Source of the DNA: CF-162 sp963667205
Lineage (GTDB): Bacteria > Chloroflexota > Dehalococcoidia > SM23-28-2 > RBG-16-64-32
Length of the DNA stretch: 64,000 nt
Direction: 5' to 3'
Assembly: GCA_963667205.1 (NCBI GenBank)
Contig: OY762959.1
Span: 2,480,001-2,544,000, forward strand
Position numbers and translations under genes: made by a program
Notes under the pieces: generated by a model
Databases searched by the model: none
What the model saw: only the letters and a program-made list of their open reading frames with translations
What the model was told of the DNA's origin: nothing
Part shown: positions 8,040 to 22,825 of the stretch, in pieces
Layout of the letters: the number at the start of each line of letters is the position of its first letter
How positions within the stretch are numbered: position 1 is the stretch's first letter

Positions 8040-8734
8040 AGGCGCAGCGTCTACGGTTCCGCTATCGAATCACGTCCGAGGCCGTCGGTCTTGGCCAGCG
8101 TGACCTCGCTCGTGTCTGGGAGGAGGCGCTGGTCGGCGCCAACCTGCCGCTCGCGCACTCCGAGGGCAAGCGCTCCGGAGCGCTGATCCAGATCGCGGTG
8201 GCGTTGCCGCAAGGAGTGACCGCGGACGGTGAGCTGGCGGACGTATTCCTCCACGAGCCGGTGGCTCCGGCCGCGGCATTGGCCGGCGTCGTGAAGACGC
8301 TGCGGCCCGGCGTGGAGGCCGTCAGCGTGGAGGAGGCCGGCGTTGGCGGTCCGTCGCTGCAGGCACTCGTGCGCTGGGCCGAGTACGACGTGCGCGTGCC
8401 CGCGAACGGTCTCACAGCGGATGACCTTGGCCGGCGGATCGCGACGCTGCTGGAAGCCGTCTCGGTGCCTGCTGAGCACCAGCGCGAGAAGAAGGTGCGC
8501 AAGTACGACCTGAGGCCGCTCGTCCTCGACATTCGGCTGGAGGGCGTCGAGGACGGCGCGTTCCGGCTGTCGATGCGGCTGCGCGCCGAGCAGGAGTCGA
8601 CGGCGCGGGCCGATCAGACGGCCCTGGCTCTCGAGCTGCCGGAGCCCTTTAGCGTGCACCGCCGCTGTCTTCGCCTCGACGACGTGCCTGCCGTCCTGCG
8701 CGCCTATCGCGCCGGCGGCGAACGCGGCGGCTGA
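8036..8734 (+). CDS. DUF2344 (radical-SAM-linked TIGR03936) protein
   Basis: 232-residue protein resembling DUF2344: N-terminal LRFRYRITSEAVGLGQRDLARVWEEALVGANLPLAHSEGKR and a C-terminal lobe with KYDLRPLVLDIRLEG. In many bacteria this domain is fused to, or next to, a B12-binding radical SAM protein and RNase E/G; neither is beside it here. It starts at GTG 8036 inside the end of the CorC-like gene and ends at 8734, where the phosphatase ATG overlaps by one base. Function unknown; RNA modification is a common suggestion for the family. Confidence 0.7.
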   Translation: MKAQRLRFRYRITSEAVGLGQRDLARVWEEALVGANLPLAHSEGKRSGALIQIAVALPQGVTADGELADVFLHEPVAPAAALAGVVKTLRPGVEAVSVEEAGVGGPSLQALVRWAEYDVRVPANGLTADDLGRRIATLLEAVSVPAEHQREKKVRKYDLRPLVLDIRLEGVEDGAFRLSMRLRAEQESTARADQTALALELPEPFSVHRRCLRLDDVPAVLRAYRAGGERGG

Positions 8735-9348
8735 TGCACCTCCTCCTCGTACGCCACGGCGAAACAGAGCACAACCGCCGGAACCTGGCGCTGGGGCAGG
8801 CGGACGTGCCGCTGAACGAGACCGGACGGCGGCAGGCAGAAGCGCTGGGCCGCGCGTTGTCCGGAGAGCGGCTCGACGCCGTCTACGCCAGCCCTCTCGT
8901 GCGGGCCCACCTCACGGCCGAGGCGATCGCCGGAGCGCAGAGCCTGGAGGTCGTGACCGAAGACGGCCTGATCGAGATGGACGTCGGCGAGATGGATGGC
9001 ATGCCGTTCACCGAGCTGCGGGAGAAGTTCCCCGGGTTCGTCGAGAGCTGGCTGGGCCCCGACGGCTCGAGCGAACAGATGCCCGGCGGCGAACGCCTGA
9101 TGGACGTGCGGGACCGGGCGTCCGCCGCGCTCTCAGCGATCGTCGACCGCCACGAGGGTGGGCGAGTCTGCGTCGTGTCGCACAACTTCGTGATCCTCTC
9201 CCTGCTCACGCAGCTCCTAGGCCTGGAGCTGGCGGGCTTCCGTCGCCTGCAGCATTCCGTGGCGGCGATCACGCGTGTCGAATGGCGGCAAGGCGCGCCG
9301 GTAGTCGTCTCGATTAACGACACCTGTCACCTGGACGGGATAACCTGA
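8734..9348 (+). CDS. Histidine phosphatase family protein
   Basis: 204-residue cytoplasmic phosphatase of the phosphoglycerate-mutase-like branch. It contains the RHG motif LLVRHGETEHNRRN (phospho-acceptor His9), the second conserved segment YASPLVRAHLTAEAI (Arg), the catalytic Glu region GLIEMDVGEMDG and the distal His in VCVVSHNFVI. Such proteins act as alpha-ribazole phosphatase, broad phosphatase or cofactor-independent mutase; the sequence does not separate these. It overlaps the upstream DUF2344 gene by one base. Confidence 0.85.
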   Translation: MHLLLVRHGETEHNRRNLALGQADVPLNETGRRQAEALGRALSGERLDAVYASPLVRAHLTAEAIAGAQSLEVVTEDGLIEMDVGEMDGMPFTELREKFPGFVESWLGPDGSSEQMPGGERLMDVRDRASAALSAIVDRHEGGRVCVVSHNFVILSLLTQLLGLELAGFRRLQHSVAAITRVEWRQGAPVVVSINDTCHLDGIT

Positions 9349-9374
9349 GCGCACTCGCTGCGTTTGTAATGGTG

Positions 9375-9403
9375 TTGCTGAACCTGAAGTACGCTGCTAG
9401 TCT
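9375..9403 (+). promoter_or_regulatory. Putative promoter for the FtsB-like gene
   Basis: TTGCTG (9375-9380) and TAGTCT (9398-9403) are separated by exactly 17 bases, 19 bases upstream of the GTG start at 9422. Confidence 0.45.
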
Positions 9404-9421
9404 ACTCAGATAAGGACAAAA

Positions 9422-9775
9422 GTGCGTAAACGTTTACCCCGTTTCTCCGGCACGCGGCTTATCCTTCTCGCCGCCGCCTGCATGGTCGTCTACTTCCTCG
9501 CCACCGGCGCCGCCAACCTCGTCCGCTCTCGCCAGCTGACGCAGGAAGAGAGCAGCCTTCAGTCGCAGATCGACGATCTGGAGTCGCGCTACGGAAGGCT
9601 CATCGCGCTGGAGGAGTACCTGGAGTCCGACGAGTACGTTGAGTCGGTCGCCCGCGAGCAGCTCGGCCTGGTCAAGCCGGGCGAGACCGCCTTCATCGCC
9701 ATCCCCACCCAGCCGTCGCCGGCGCCCGAAGAGGGCTCCGCGACAGACCTGTGGTGGGAAGTCCTGATACGCTAG
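9422..9775 (+). CDS. ftsB: FtsB/DivIC-family septum formation protein
   Basis: 117-residue bitopic membrane protein: short basic cytoplasmic N-terminus (VRKRLPRFSGTR), one membrane helix (about 12-34, LILLAAACMVVYFLATGAANL), a coiled coil (SRQLTQEESSLQSQIDDLE) and the family's terminal signature DEYVESVAREQLGLVKPGE. FtsB/DivIC proteins form a divisome complex with FtsL and FtsQ. Start GTG 9422 with AAGGA at 9413-9417. It precedes tilS, as in several Gram-positive gene orders. Confidence 0.82.
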   Translation: MRKRLPRFSGTRLILLAAACMVVYFLATGAANLVRSRQLTQEESSLQSQIDDLESRYGRLIALEEYLESDEYVESVAREQLGLVKPGETAFIAIPTQPSPAPEEGSATDLWWEVLIR

Positions 9776-9824
9776 CCTGGCCCGCCCCGCGATACACTCG
9801 GGCCCGGAAGGATCGCACTTCAGC

Positions 9825-11261
9825 ATGCCGCTCAAGCTTTCGTCTTCGCCGTTTACGCGCAGCATCGATAAGCGCGTCGCTGAGTTCGTTGGACGCCACG
9901 ACGGCCTCGAGTCGGGGGAGACGGTCGTCGCCGCTGTGTCCGGGGGCCGGGACTCGACGGCGCTTCTGCTGATCCTGTCTCGCATCGCCAGGGAGCTGAA
10001 GCTCAAGGTCAGGGCTGGCCACTTCGATCACCAGCTCCGGCAACCGTCCGAGGCCGACGGCGACCGGCGCTTCGTCGCCTCGCTGTGCCGGGCGCTCCGC
10101 GTGCCGTTGGCCACCGGCCGGGGGAACGCCGGAACTCGCGCCAAGCGGGAGAAGGAGTCGACCGAGGACGCGGCACGAAAGATCCGCTATCGCTTCCTGG
10201 GCAACGAGGCGCGAGATGCGGAAGCGTCGGCAGTCGCCACCGGCCACACGCTGGACGACCGCGCCGAGACGGTGCTCCTGCACATCCTTCGCGGCAGCGG
10301 CCTTTCGGGGCTGGCGGCGCTGGCCGCGCGTTCGCCCTGGCCCTTCGGACGCGGCCCGGCGCTGGCCCGTCCGATTATCGAGCTGCGCCGCGAGGAGACC
10401 GAACGCTACTGCCGAGAGTCCGGCGTCGAGCCGCGGCGGGATCCCACGAACGATCTGCCGATAGCAACTCGCAACCGCGTCCGCAACGAGCTGATGCCCT
10501 CACTGCGCGAGTTCAACCCGCGCGTGGACGAGGCGCTCGTCCGCCTCGCCGACGCCGCGGTGATTGACGACGACTTCGTCGACAGGGTTGCGCAGCGCGA
10601 CTGGCTGGCGCTGGCCTCGGCGACCCGCGGACGCGTGGTCTTCCCGCGCGAAGCGTTCGAGGGTTTCCACCCCGCGATTCGCGCACGGCTGCTGATGCGA
10701 GCGGCTGAGCGCCTGGGCGGCGACGCTTCTCCGGCCGCCAGTCACCTGACGAACATCGACGCGGCGCTCGGCAAGCCGACGTCCCGCGTCTCGTTGCCCG
10801 GCGGGCTGATCTGCTCGATCGCGAAGCAGAGGATCACGATCTCGCGCGCCGGCCAGGCCCGGGAACGACCGGCAGAAGCGACGCTGACGGTGCCCGGGAC
10901 GACGTCCTGGGGTGCCTGGAAGCTGACGGCCGAGGAGGCGACAGGGGCCTTGCCGAAGCGGATCGATGGGCTGGAGGCCTACTTGGCGGCGGCGGCCGTC
11001 CGAGGCCAGCTGCGGGTGCGCTCGCGCCGGCCGGGCGACCGGCTGCGGCCGCTGGGGATGCGCGGCGAGAAGAAGGTACAGGACATCCTGATCGACGCCA
11101 AGGTGCCGGCGGAGGAGCGAGACGACGTGCCTATCCTCTGCGACGACGAGGGTGTGCTCTGGGTTGTCGGGCAGCGCCTGGCGGAGCGAGGTGCGGTGCG
11201 CCGGAAGGGCCGGATGGTGCACGTGCGGGCGAAGCGAACGGGTGTGGCGCGCCGTCGTTGA
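9825..11261 (+). CDS. tilS: tRNA(Ile)-lysidine synthase
   Basis: 478-residue N-type ATP pyrophosphatase that converts the wobble C of the CAU-anticodon isoleucine tRNA to lysidine, which lets it read AUA. The PP-loop SGGRDSTALLLI is at about 39-50; GHFDHQLRQPSEADGDRRFV and ATGHTLDDRAETVLLHILRGSGLSGL are the expected downstream motifs. The C-terminal domain (RSRRPGDRLRPLGMRGEKK VQDILID, about 390-420) is the tRNA-binding TilS-C segment. ATG 9825 has GGAAGGA about 10 bases upstream. Essential housekeeping gene. Confidence 0.95.
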   Translation: MPLKLSSSPFTRSIDKRVAEFVGRHDGLESGETVVAAVSGGRDSTALLLILSRIARELKLKVRAGHFDHQLRQPSEADGDRRFVASLCRALRVPLATGRGNAGTRAKREKESTEDAARKIRYRFLGNEARDAEASAVATGHTLDDRAETVLLHILRGSGLSGLAALAARSPWPFGRGPALARPIIELRREETERYCRESGVEPRRDPTNDLPIATRNRVRNELMPSLREFNPRVDEALVRLADAAVIDDDFVDRVAQRDWLALASATRGRVVFPREAFEGFHPAIRARLLMRAAERLGGDASPAASHLTNIDAALGKPTSRVSLPGGLICSIAKQRITISRAGQARERPAEATLTVPGTTSWGAWKLTAEEATGALPKRIDGLEAYLAAAAVRGQLRVRSRRPGDRLRPLGMRGEKKVQDILIDAKVPAEERDDVPILCDDEGVLWVVGQRLAERGAVRRKGRMVHVRAKRTGVARRR

Positions 11262-11413
11262 CCGCCATCGCACGCGTGTGCTATTTTAATGAGGATACGG
11301 AAGAAGAGTTCTTTAAGAAGCTAGCGCTCAGACGGCGCGAAGCGGGCCGCGATGGCCCCCACAGACCAGAGTAGGGCAGACGATTTGACAGTCTGCCGAC
11401 GCCGTCCTAAACT
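11258..11413 (+). promoter_or_regulatory. rRNA operon promoter region (two candidate promoters)
   Basis: TTGACA (11385-11390) and TAAACT (11408-11413) are separated by 17 bases, the best consensus promoter in the window, about 195 bases before the 16S start. A second candidate, TTGACC (11258-11263) - 18 bases - TATTTT (11282-11287), overlaps the end of tilS. Tandem promoters are typical of rRNA operons. The remaining 11414-11607 is untranslated leader with no gene visible. Confidence 0.65.
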
Positions 11414-11607
11414 CATTCGTTGGCAGACAAGAGAAGAGGCAAGCCAGGAACCTGATGCGGCGAGGTCGCCCGGGTACCGAGATTTGCTGTGTCTTCCGTG
11501 AGGCGGAGGGAGCTCTGCCGGCACCTTAACATCTGAATAGTGGATGGAAGTGCGAGGCTTCCGAAATACATTCAAGTCAAAGCCAAATTAGATCTGAATG
11601 GAAATTT

Positions 11608-13100
<1,493 letters not shown>

Positions 13101-13329
13101 CTAGGGAGCTGAAACACAGCACGTGGCCTTTATGGCCTCGTCAACACTCCTAGGTCGACCCTCTCTGCTTCGGCAGGGAGTGGGCCTAGCGCGAAAGCGC
13201 TACCTTTAGCAACACAGGGAGCCAAGCGCTTCCATCCACTATCCAGGGGTTAAGGCCGGCAGCGGCCCTGACCCGGCGGCGCCTCGGAACGCTGGCCGGT
13301 CCCACTCTTGAGCGGGGCCCTATCCCGGA

Positions 13330-13406
13330 GGGCGATTAGCTCAGCTGGTTAGAGCGCGGTCCTGATAAGACCGAGGTCGGTGGTTCGAGTCCACCATCGC
13401 CCACCA
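13330..13406 (+). tRNA. tRNA-Ile (GAT)
   Basis: Cloverleaf with acceptor GGGCGAT pairing ATCGCCC, anticodon GAT at 13364-13366, T-arm GGTGGTTCGAGTCCACC and an encoded CCA end. It lies in the 16S-23S spacer. The 229-base stretch before it (13101-13329) holds two short hairpins (a TTCG loop near 13170 and a GAAA loop near 13193), probably processing or antitermination structures, and no gene. Confidence 0.95.
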
Positions 13407-13422
13407 GCCGCAGTCCAGAGGT

Positions 13423-13498
13423 GGGGCCGTAGCTCAGTTGGGAGAGCGCCGCCTTTGCAAGGCGGAAGTCGGGGGTTCGAGTCCCCCCGGCTCCACCA
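13423..13498 (+). tRNA. tRNA-Ala (TGC)
   Basis: Acceptor GGGGCCG pairs with CGGCTCC (one G-U). The anticodon TGC is at 13456-13458, the T-arm contains GGTTCGAGTCC, and CCA is encoded. Standard second spacer tRNA after tRNA-Ile. The 173-base stretch to 23S contains no gene. Confidence 0.95.
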
Positions 13499-13671
13499 GA
13501 GCACCCGCCGAAAAGGCAGTCCACGGACCCTTCTGTCGCAAGGAACACTTGCGGCCGGAAGGTCCGGCGGATCGCCGCCGCGAACGTTAACAAGCGAATA
13601 GAGTTGATGACCTGAGGGATCAAAACCCGTGCCTAAGAACACGACACATGTTGTGTCGATAATGGAGTGGT

Positions 13672-16670
<2,999 letters not shown>

Positions 16671-16748
16671 CCCCTCCATTATCTGCACAACATGGTAGCG
16701 AACTCAGGCATCAACTCTCTTCGCAACCCGTCGCCGGCGGGTTCACGT

Positions 16749-16823
16749 CGCGGGGTGGAGCAGCGGCAGCTCGCCGGGCTCATAACCCGGAGGTCGTGGG
16801 TTCGAGTCCCACCCCCGCTACCA
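16749..16823 (+). tRNA. Initiator tRNA-fMet (CAT)
   Basis: 75-base cloverleaf with anticodon CAT at 16781-16783. Initiator hallmarks are an unpaired first position (C1 facing U72) and three consecutive G-C pairs in the anticodon stem (GGG/CCC flanking CTCATAA). CCA is encoded. It sits between 23S and 5S in the rRNA operon. Confidence 0.93.
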
Positions 16824-16885
16824 CGCGACAGAGGCCGGGGCCGCCCCAATCAGGCGGCTCCGGCTCACAACTTCATAAGTTAAGG

Positions 16886-17006
16886 CTCCTGGTGACTAGA
16901 GCGAGGTGGCCCCACCCGTTCCCATCCCGAACACGGAAGTGAAACGCCTCAGCGCTGACGATACTGCCCGGGCAACTGGGTGTGGAAAATAGGCCGTTGC
17001 CGGGGG
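16886..17006 (+). rRNA. rrf: 5S ribosomal RNA
   Basis: About 121 bases. The terminal helix pairs CTCCTGG with CCGGGGG, and the sequence contains the typical CCCATCCCGAACACGGAAGTGAAACGC region. Ends are set from the terminal helix. A T-rich run (17008-17012) directly follows, so the terminal helix plus TTTTT may also terminate transcription. Confidence 0.93.
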
Positions 17007-17014
17007 CTTTTTCT
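17007..17014 (+). terminator. Possible rRNA operon terminator
   Basis: The 5S terminal helix (5' arm 16886-16892, 3' arm 17000-17006) is followed at once by CTTTTTC. No independent hairpin is present before the next promoter at 17080. Confidence 0.35.
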
Positions 17015-17079
17015 TGTCCACCCTTCCCCTTCCCATCATCTCGCCGCCGCCCTCACCTATCTCTAACGGCGGCGTTTGC

Positions 17080-17085
17080 TATAAT
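17080..17085 (+). promoter_or_regulatory. Putative -10 element (TATAAT) for the S1-domain gene
   Basis: TATAAT at 17080-17085 within GCTATAATG, 55 bases before the start codon. GGAGG lies at 17130-17134. Confidence 0.5.
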
Positions 17086-17140
17086 GACTGCGAGGTGCCA
17101 TAGCGGTGCCTCGCCCCATCTCGGCATACGGAGGTAACCC

Positions 17141-18532
17141 TTGACCTTAGAAGAATCAGACGGGAGCGGCGCGCCTGAAGAATCGATGGCCGCCCTTCTC
17201 GAAGCAGAGACGACTGCTTACCCCGAGCTGCGGCGCGGGGAGATCATCGAAGGCACAGTCGTCGGCACAGACCGAGATGGAGTACTCGTTGATATCGGCG
17301 CCAAGTCTGAAGGAGTCGTTCCGCCCGGCGAGATGCACTGCCTCCAGCCGGAGGGCGCATCCAAACTGAACGACGGGGACAAGGTTCTCGTCTTCATCCT
17401 GCAGCCAGAGTCGCCCGAGGGGCAGATCATCCTCTCGATGGACAGGGCCCGCGGCGAGCGCGGCTGGCGCGTGCTGCAAGACTATCTTGATGAGAACGAA
17501 TCGTTCGAAGGGTACGTCACCGGCAGCAACAAGGGCGGCCTCCTCGTCAACGTCGAGGGGATCAACGCCTTCGTGCCGTTGTCGCAGATCGTCGCCGGGC
17601 CGGAGCGCGGCTCGCCGGAGAACACGCGGCGCGCCCTCGCCGAATGGGTCGGCAGGACGGTCACTCTGAAGGTTATCGAGCTGAACCGCCGCCGCAACCG
17701 CGCGATCCTCTCCGAGCGCGCCGCCGTTCAGGAAAAGCGCGCCGCGGAGAAGGAGCGCCTGCTCCGGGAGCTGACCGAAGGCGAAGTCAAAGAAGGCCGG
17801 ATCACCAGTATCCGCGACTTCGGTATCTTCGTGGACATCGGCGGTGCGGACGGCCTGGTGCACCTCTCTGAGCTCTCCTGGGAGCGCACGCCGCGCTCAC
17901 CGCACGAGCTGTTCAAGGTTGGCGACGAGGTGCCCGTTTACGTGCTCAAGATCGACACCGAGGCGAAGAAGATCGCCCTCAGCGTGCGGCGCGCCCAGCC
18001 GGAGCGCTGGGAAGAGATCGTATCGCAGTACCGGGAAGGCCAGGTTGTCCCCGGCCAGGTGACGAAGCTGGCGCCCTTCGGCGCATTCGTCCGCCTGGAA
18101 GGGCCGATCGAGGGTCTGGTCCACATCTCAGAGTTGGTGGAGCGCAGAATTGGTCACCCGAACGAAGTCGTCCGCGAGGGCGACGTCCTACCTGTGAAGC
18201 TCGTACGTATCGAGCACGACCGCCACCGCCTTGGCCTCAGCCTGAAGCAGGCGCGCAGCAACGCCGAGGAAGATGGCTGGACGTTCAGCGAGCGCGGCGG
18301 CGCCATCGAGGCGCCGAAGGACGCGCTGGACCGCCTTGGCCTGGCCGCGATGCCCAACCAGGACGGCACGGCCGTCGCCGACGAGCTGGCGCCCGCTGCC
18401 GAGCCGAAGGTGACCGATGCGCCCGCCGCCGAGGTCGCTGAGCCGGAAGCGACGGTAGAGCCCGCCGCCGAGGCCGCAGAGCCGGAAGCGACGGTAGAGC
18501 CCGCCGCTGAGGCCGCTGAGCCGGAAGCGTAG
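17141..18532 (+). CDS. rpsA: S1 RNA-binding-domain protein (ribosomal protein S1-like), tail truncated
   Basis: 463 residues containing four S1 domains: about 33-100 (GEIIEGTVVGTDRDGVLVDIG), 118-190 (FEGYVTGSNKGGLLVNVEG), 213-285 (GEVKEGRITSIRDFGIFVDI) and 302-372 (GQVVPGQVTKLAPFGAFVRL). A short low-complexity E/P/A/T/V tail follows. Ribosomal protein S1 helps the 30S subunit bind mRNA; four-domain forms are common outside Proteobacteria. The only plausible start is TTG 17141, after GGAGGT at 17130-17135. The tail repeat is cut by a TAG at 18530-18532 caused by a 4-base deletion inside one repeat; the same repeat continues in another frame for 77 more residues. The truncated form keeps all S1 domains, so it is probably functional. 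Confidence 0.85.
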   Translation: MTLEESDGSGAPEESMAALLEAETTAYPELRRGEIIEGTVVGTDRDGVLVDIGAKSEGVVPPGEMHCLQPEGASKLNDGDKVLVFILQPESPEGQIILSMDRARGERGWRVLQDYLDENESFEGYVTGSNKGGLLVNVEGINAFVPLSQIVAGPERGSPENTRRALAEWVGRTVTLKVIELNRRRNRAILSERAAVQEKRAAEKERLLRELTEGEVKEGRITSIRDFGIFVDIGGADGLVHLSELSWERTPRSPHELFKVGDEVPVYVLKIDTEAKKIALSVRRAQPERWEEIVSQYREGQVVPGQVTKLAPFGAFVRLEGPIEGLVHISELVERRIGHPNEVVREGDVLPVKLVRIEHDRHRLGLSLKQARSNAEEDGWTFSERGGAIEAPKDALDRLGLAAMPNQDGTAVADELAPAAEPKVTDAPAAEVAEPEATVEPAAEAAEPEATVEPAAEAAEPEA

Positions 18533-18642
18533 AGCCCGCCGCCGAGGCCGCAGAGCCGGAAGCGACGGTAGAGCCCGCCGCCGAGGCCGCTGAGCCGGAA
18601 GCGACGGTAGAGCCCGCCGCCGAGGCCGCAGAGCCGGAAGGC
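18440..18642 (+). repeat. 39-bp tandem repeat encoding the S1-protein tail
   Basis: Five units begin with GAGCCGGAAGCG at 18440, 18479, 18518, 18553 and 18592, with a partial sixth at 18631. Unit 3 is 35 rather than 39 bases: ACGG is missing from GCGACGGTAGAG, which creates the stop at 18530. Each full unit encodes a 13-residue E-P-A-A-E-A-A-type acidic block. Confidence 0.9.
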
Positions 18643-18765
18643 GAGGCCGGAGACGACAACGATAACACGTCTTCTTTCGGCGAAGGCGCGGAGGCTGCCA
18701 TAGAAGGTGCTGCTCCAGATGTAACGGAAACGTCGTCTGGCGCGTTCAATAAAGCAACGGAGTAG
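18532..18765 (+). pseudogene. Out-of-frame continuation of the S1-protein tail
   Basis: In the frame beginning GAG at 18532, 77 further codons stay open. They encode the same repeat, then a non-repetitive acidic end (GEAGDDNDNTSSFGEGAE ... FNKATE), closing with TAG at 18763-18765. It follows that the ancestral protein was about 77 residues longer. No start codon or ribosome-binding site supports separate translation. Confidence 0.75.
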
Positions 18766-18793
18766 TGAAGTAGGTAGAAGGCGAGTCTGACTT

Positions 18794-21256
<2,463 letters not shown>

Positions 21257-21275
21257 CAGAACTCCCGAAACAGAA

Positions 21276-21303
21276 AGAGCCGCCCTCACCGGGCGGCTCT
21301 TCT
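21276..21303 (+). terminator. Rho-independent-type terminator after clpC
   Basis: A perfect 10-bp stem, AGAGCCGCCC (21276-21285) with GGGCGGCTCT (21291-21300), has a TCACC loop, followed by TCT. The T-tract is short. Confidence 0.65.
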
Positions 21304-21395
21304 ACCTTGGCGCGCGGCGGAACGGCTCGATTCCCCACATCCTGGTGCCACTAGCCTATCGCCTCAGGCGCGGTCGTTCTGGAACAATCGGGGGC

Positions 21396-22772
21396 GTGAC
21401 ATCTCTGGGGACGAGCGGCCGTCGTGCCGCAAAGGCCAGTTTCGCCTGCAGCGAGTGCGGCCACGAGACCGTGCGCTGGGAAGGGCGCTGTGCTGGCTGT
21501 GGCGCCTGGAACAGCCTTCGGGAGTGGGCCGAGCCCGCCGCCTCAGCGATGCCGGACGCCTACACGGCCGCCATGCCCGTCGCGCTCGACGATCTGGTGA
21601 TCGACGACGAGACGCGCCTCTCGTTGGGCATCCCGGAGTTCGACCGCGTCCTCGGCGGCGGCCTCGTCGCCGGATCGCTCGTGCTGATCGGCGGCGACCC
21701 GGGCATCGGCAAATCGACGCTGATCCTGCAGGCCGCCGGGAACGCCGCCGCGCAGGCGCCGGTGCTGTACGTCTCCGCGGAGGAGTCGGCGGTGCAGGTG
21801 AAGATGCGCGCGGAGCGGCTGGGCCTTAGCGCCGGGAAGCTGCTTGTGCTTGCGGAAACGAGCCTCGACGCCGCGCTGAGGCAAGCCGACGAGATCGCTC
21901 CCGGCCTGCTCGTCGTGGACTCCGTGCAGACGGTGTTCAGCGAGGCTGCGGGCAGCTCGTCGGGCAGCATCGCCCAGCTGCGCGAGTGCGCCGGAACGCT
22001 CATGCGCTGGGCCAAGGCGTGCGGCATACCGGTCGTACTCATCGGACACGTGACGAAAGACGGCGACATCGCCGGGCCGCGCCTGCTTGAACACGTCGTC
22101 GACGCTGTGCTCTACCTCGAGGGCGAGCGGTTCAGTTCGTACCGCCTGCTGCGCGCCGTCAAGAACCGCTTCGGTTCCGTCGACGAGGTCGGCGTCTTCG
22201 AGATGACAGGCAGCGGGCTGCGCGGCGTCAAGAACCCGTCTGAAGCATTCATCGCCGAGCGGGCCAGCGGAGCGGTGGGCTCGGTCGTGGTGCCGGTGAT
22301 GGAGGGCACGCGTCCGGTGCTGGTGGAGCTGCAGGCGCTGACAAGCCCCACGGTGACGCCGGCGCCGCGCCGCACTGCCAACGGCCTCGATTCGAACCGC
22401 CTGACGCTGGTCTCGGCAGTCCTCACGCGGCGGCTCGGCGTGCCTCTGGCCGGCCTCGACGTCATCGCAAACGTCGTCGGCGGGCTGCGCGTGCACGAGC
22501 CGGCGGCGGACCTGGGGTTGGCGCTAGCGGTCTGTTCGTCGCACCGTGACGAGGCGCTGCCAGCGAATCTCGTCGCCCTGGGCGAAGTCGGTCTTTCGGG
22601 CGAGCTGCGGTCAGTCTCGCACCTTGAGCGGCGACTGATGGAGGCCGAGCGCCTGGGGTTCGAGCGCTGCCTCCTGCCGGCGAGCACGCTCCACCGGCAG
22701 CGCCCGAAGACGAGCATCGAGCTTGTCGTCGCGCCGGACCTGCGATGCGCGACAACGATCGCCTTCGGCTAA
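21396..22772 (+). CDS. radA: DNA repair protein RadA (Sms)
   Basis: 458-residue RecA-like ATPase that aids branch migration in recombinational repair. It has an N-terminal C4 zinc finger (CSECGHETVRWEGRCAGCGAW, residues about 17-37), Walker A GGDPGIGKST, the RadA-specific KNRFGSVDEVGVFEM motif and a C-terminal Lon-like domain. GTG 21396 is chosen since homology starts there and a GGGGG tract precedes it; a longer upstream extension crosses the clpC terminator and is rejected. Monocistronic between clpC and the convergent rod operon. Confidence 0.93.
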   Translation: MTSLGTSGRRAAKASFACSECGHETVRWEGRCAGCGAWNSLREWAEPAASAMPDAYTAAMPVALDDLVIDDETRLSLGIPEFDRVLGGGLVAGSLVLIGGDPGIGKSTLILQAAGNAAAQAPVLYVSAEESAVQVKMRAERLGLSAGKLLVLAETSLDAALRQADEIAPGLLVVDSVQTVFSEAAGSSSGSIAQLRECAGTLMRWAKACGIPVVLIGHVTKDGDIAGPRLLEHVVDAVLYLEGERFSSYRLLRAVKNRFGSVDEVGVFEMTGSGLRGVKNPSEAFIAERASGAVGSVVVPVMEGTRPVLVELQALTSPTVTPAPRRTANGLDSNRLTLVSAVLTRRLGVPLAGLDVIANVVGGLRVHEPAADLGLALAVCSSHRDEALPANLVALGEVGLSGELRSVSHLERRLMEAERLGFERCLLPASTLHRQRPKTSIELVVAPDLRCATTIAFG

Positions 22773-22825
22773 GGCGTCACGCGGCTGATCGCAGCTTCAA
22801 CGGCCCGGTGACGGGCGGGCCGGCG

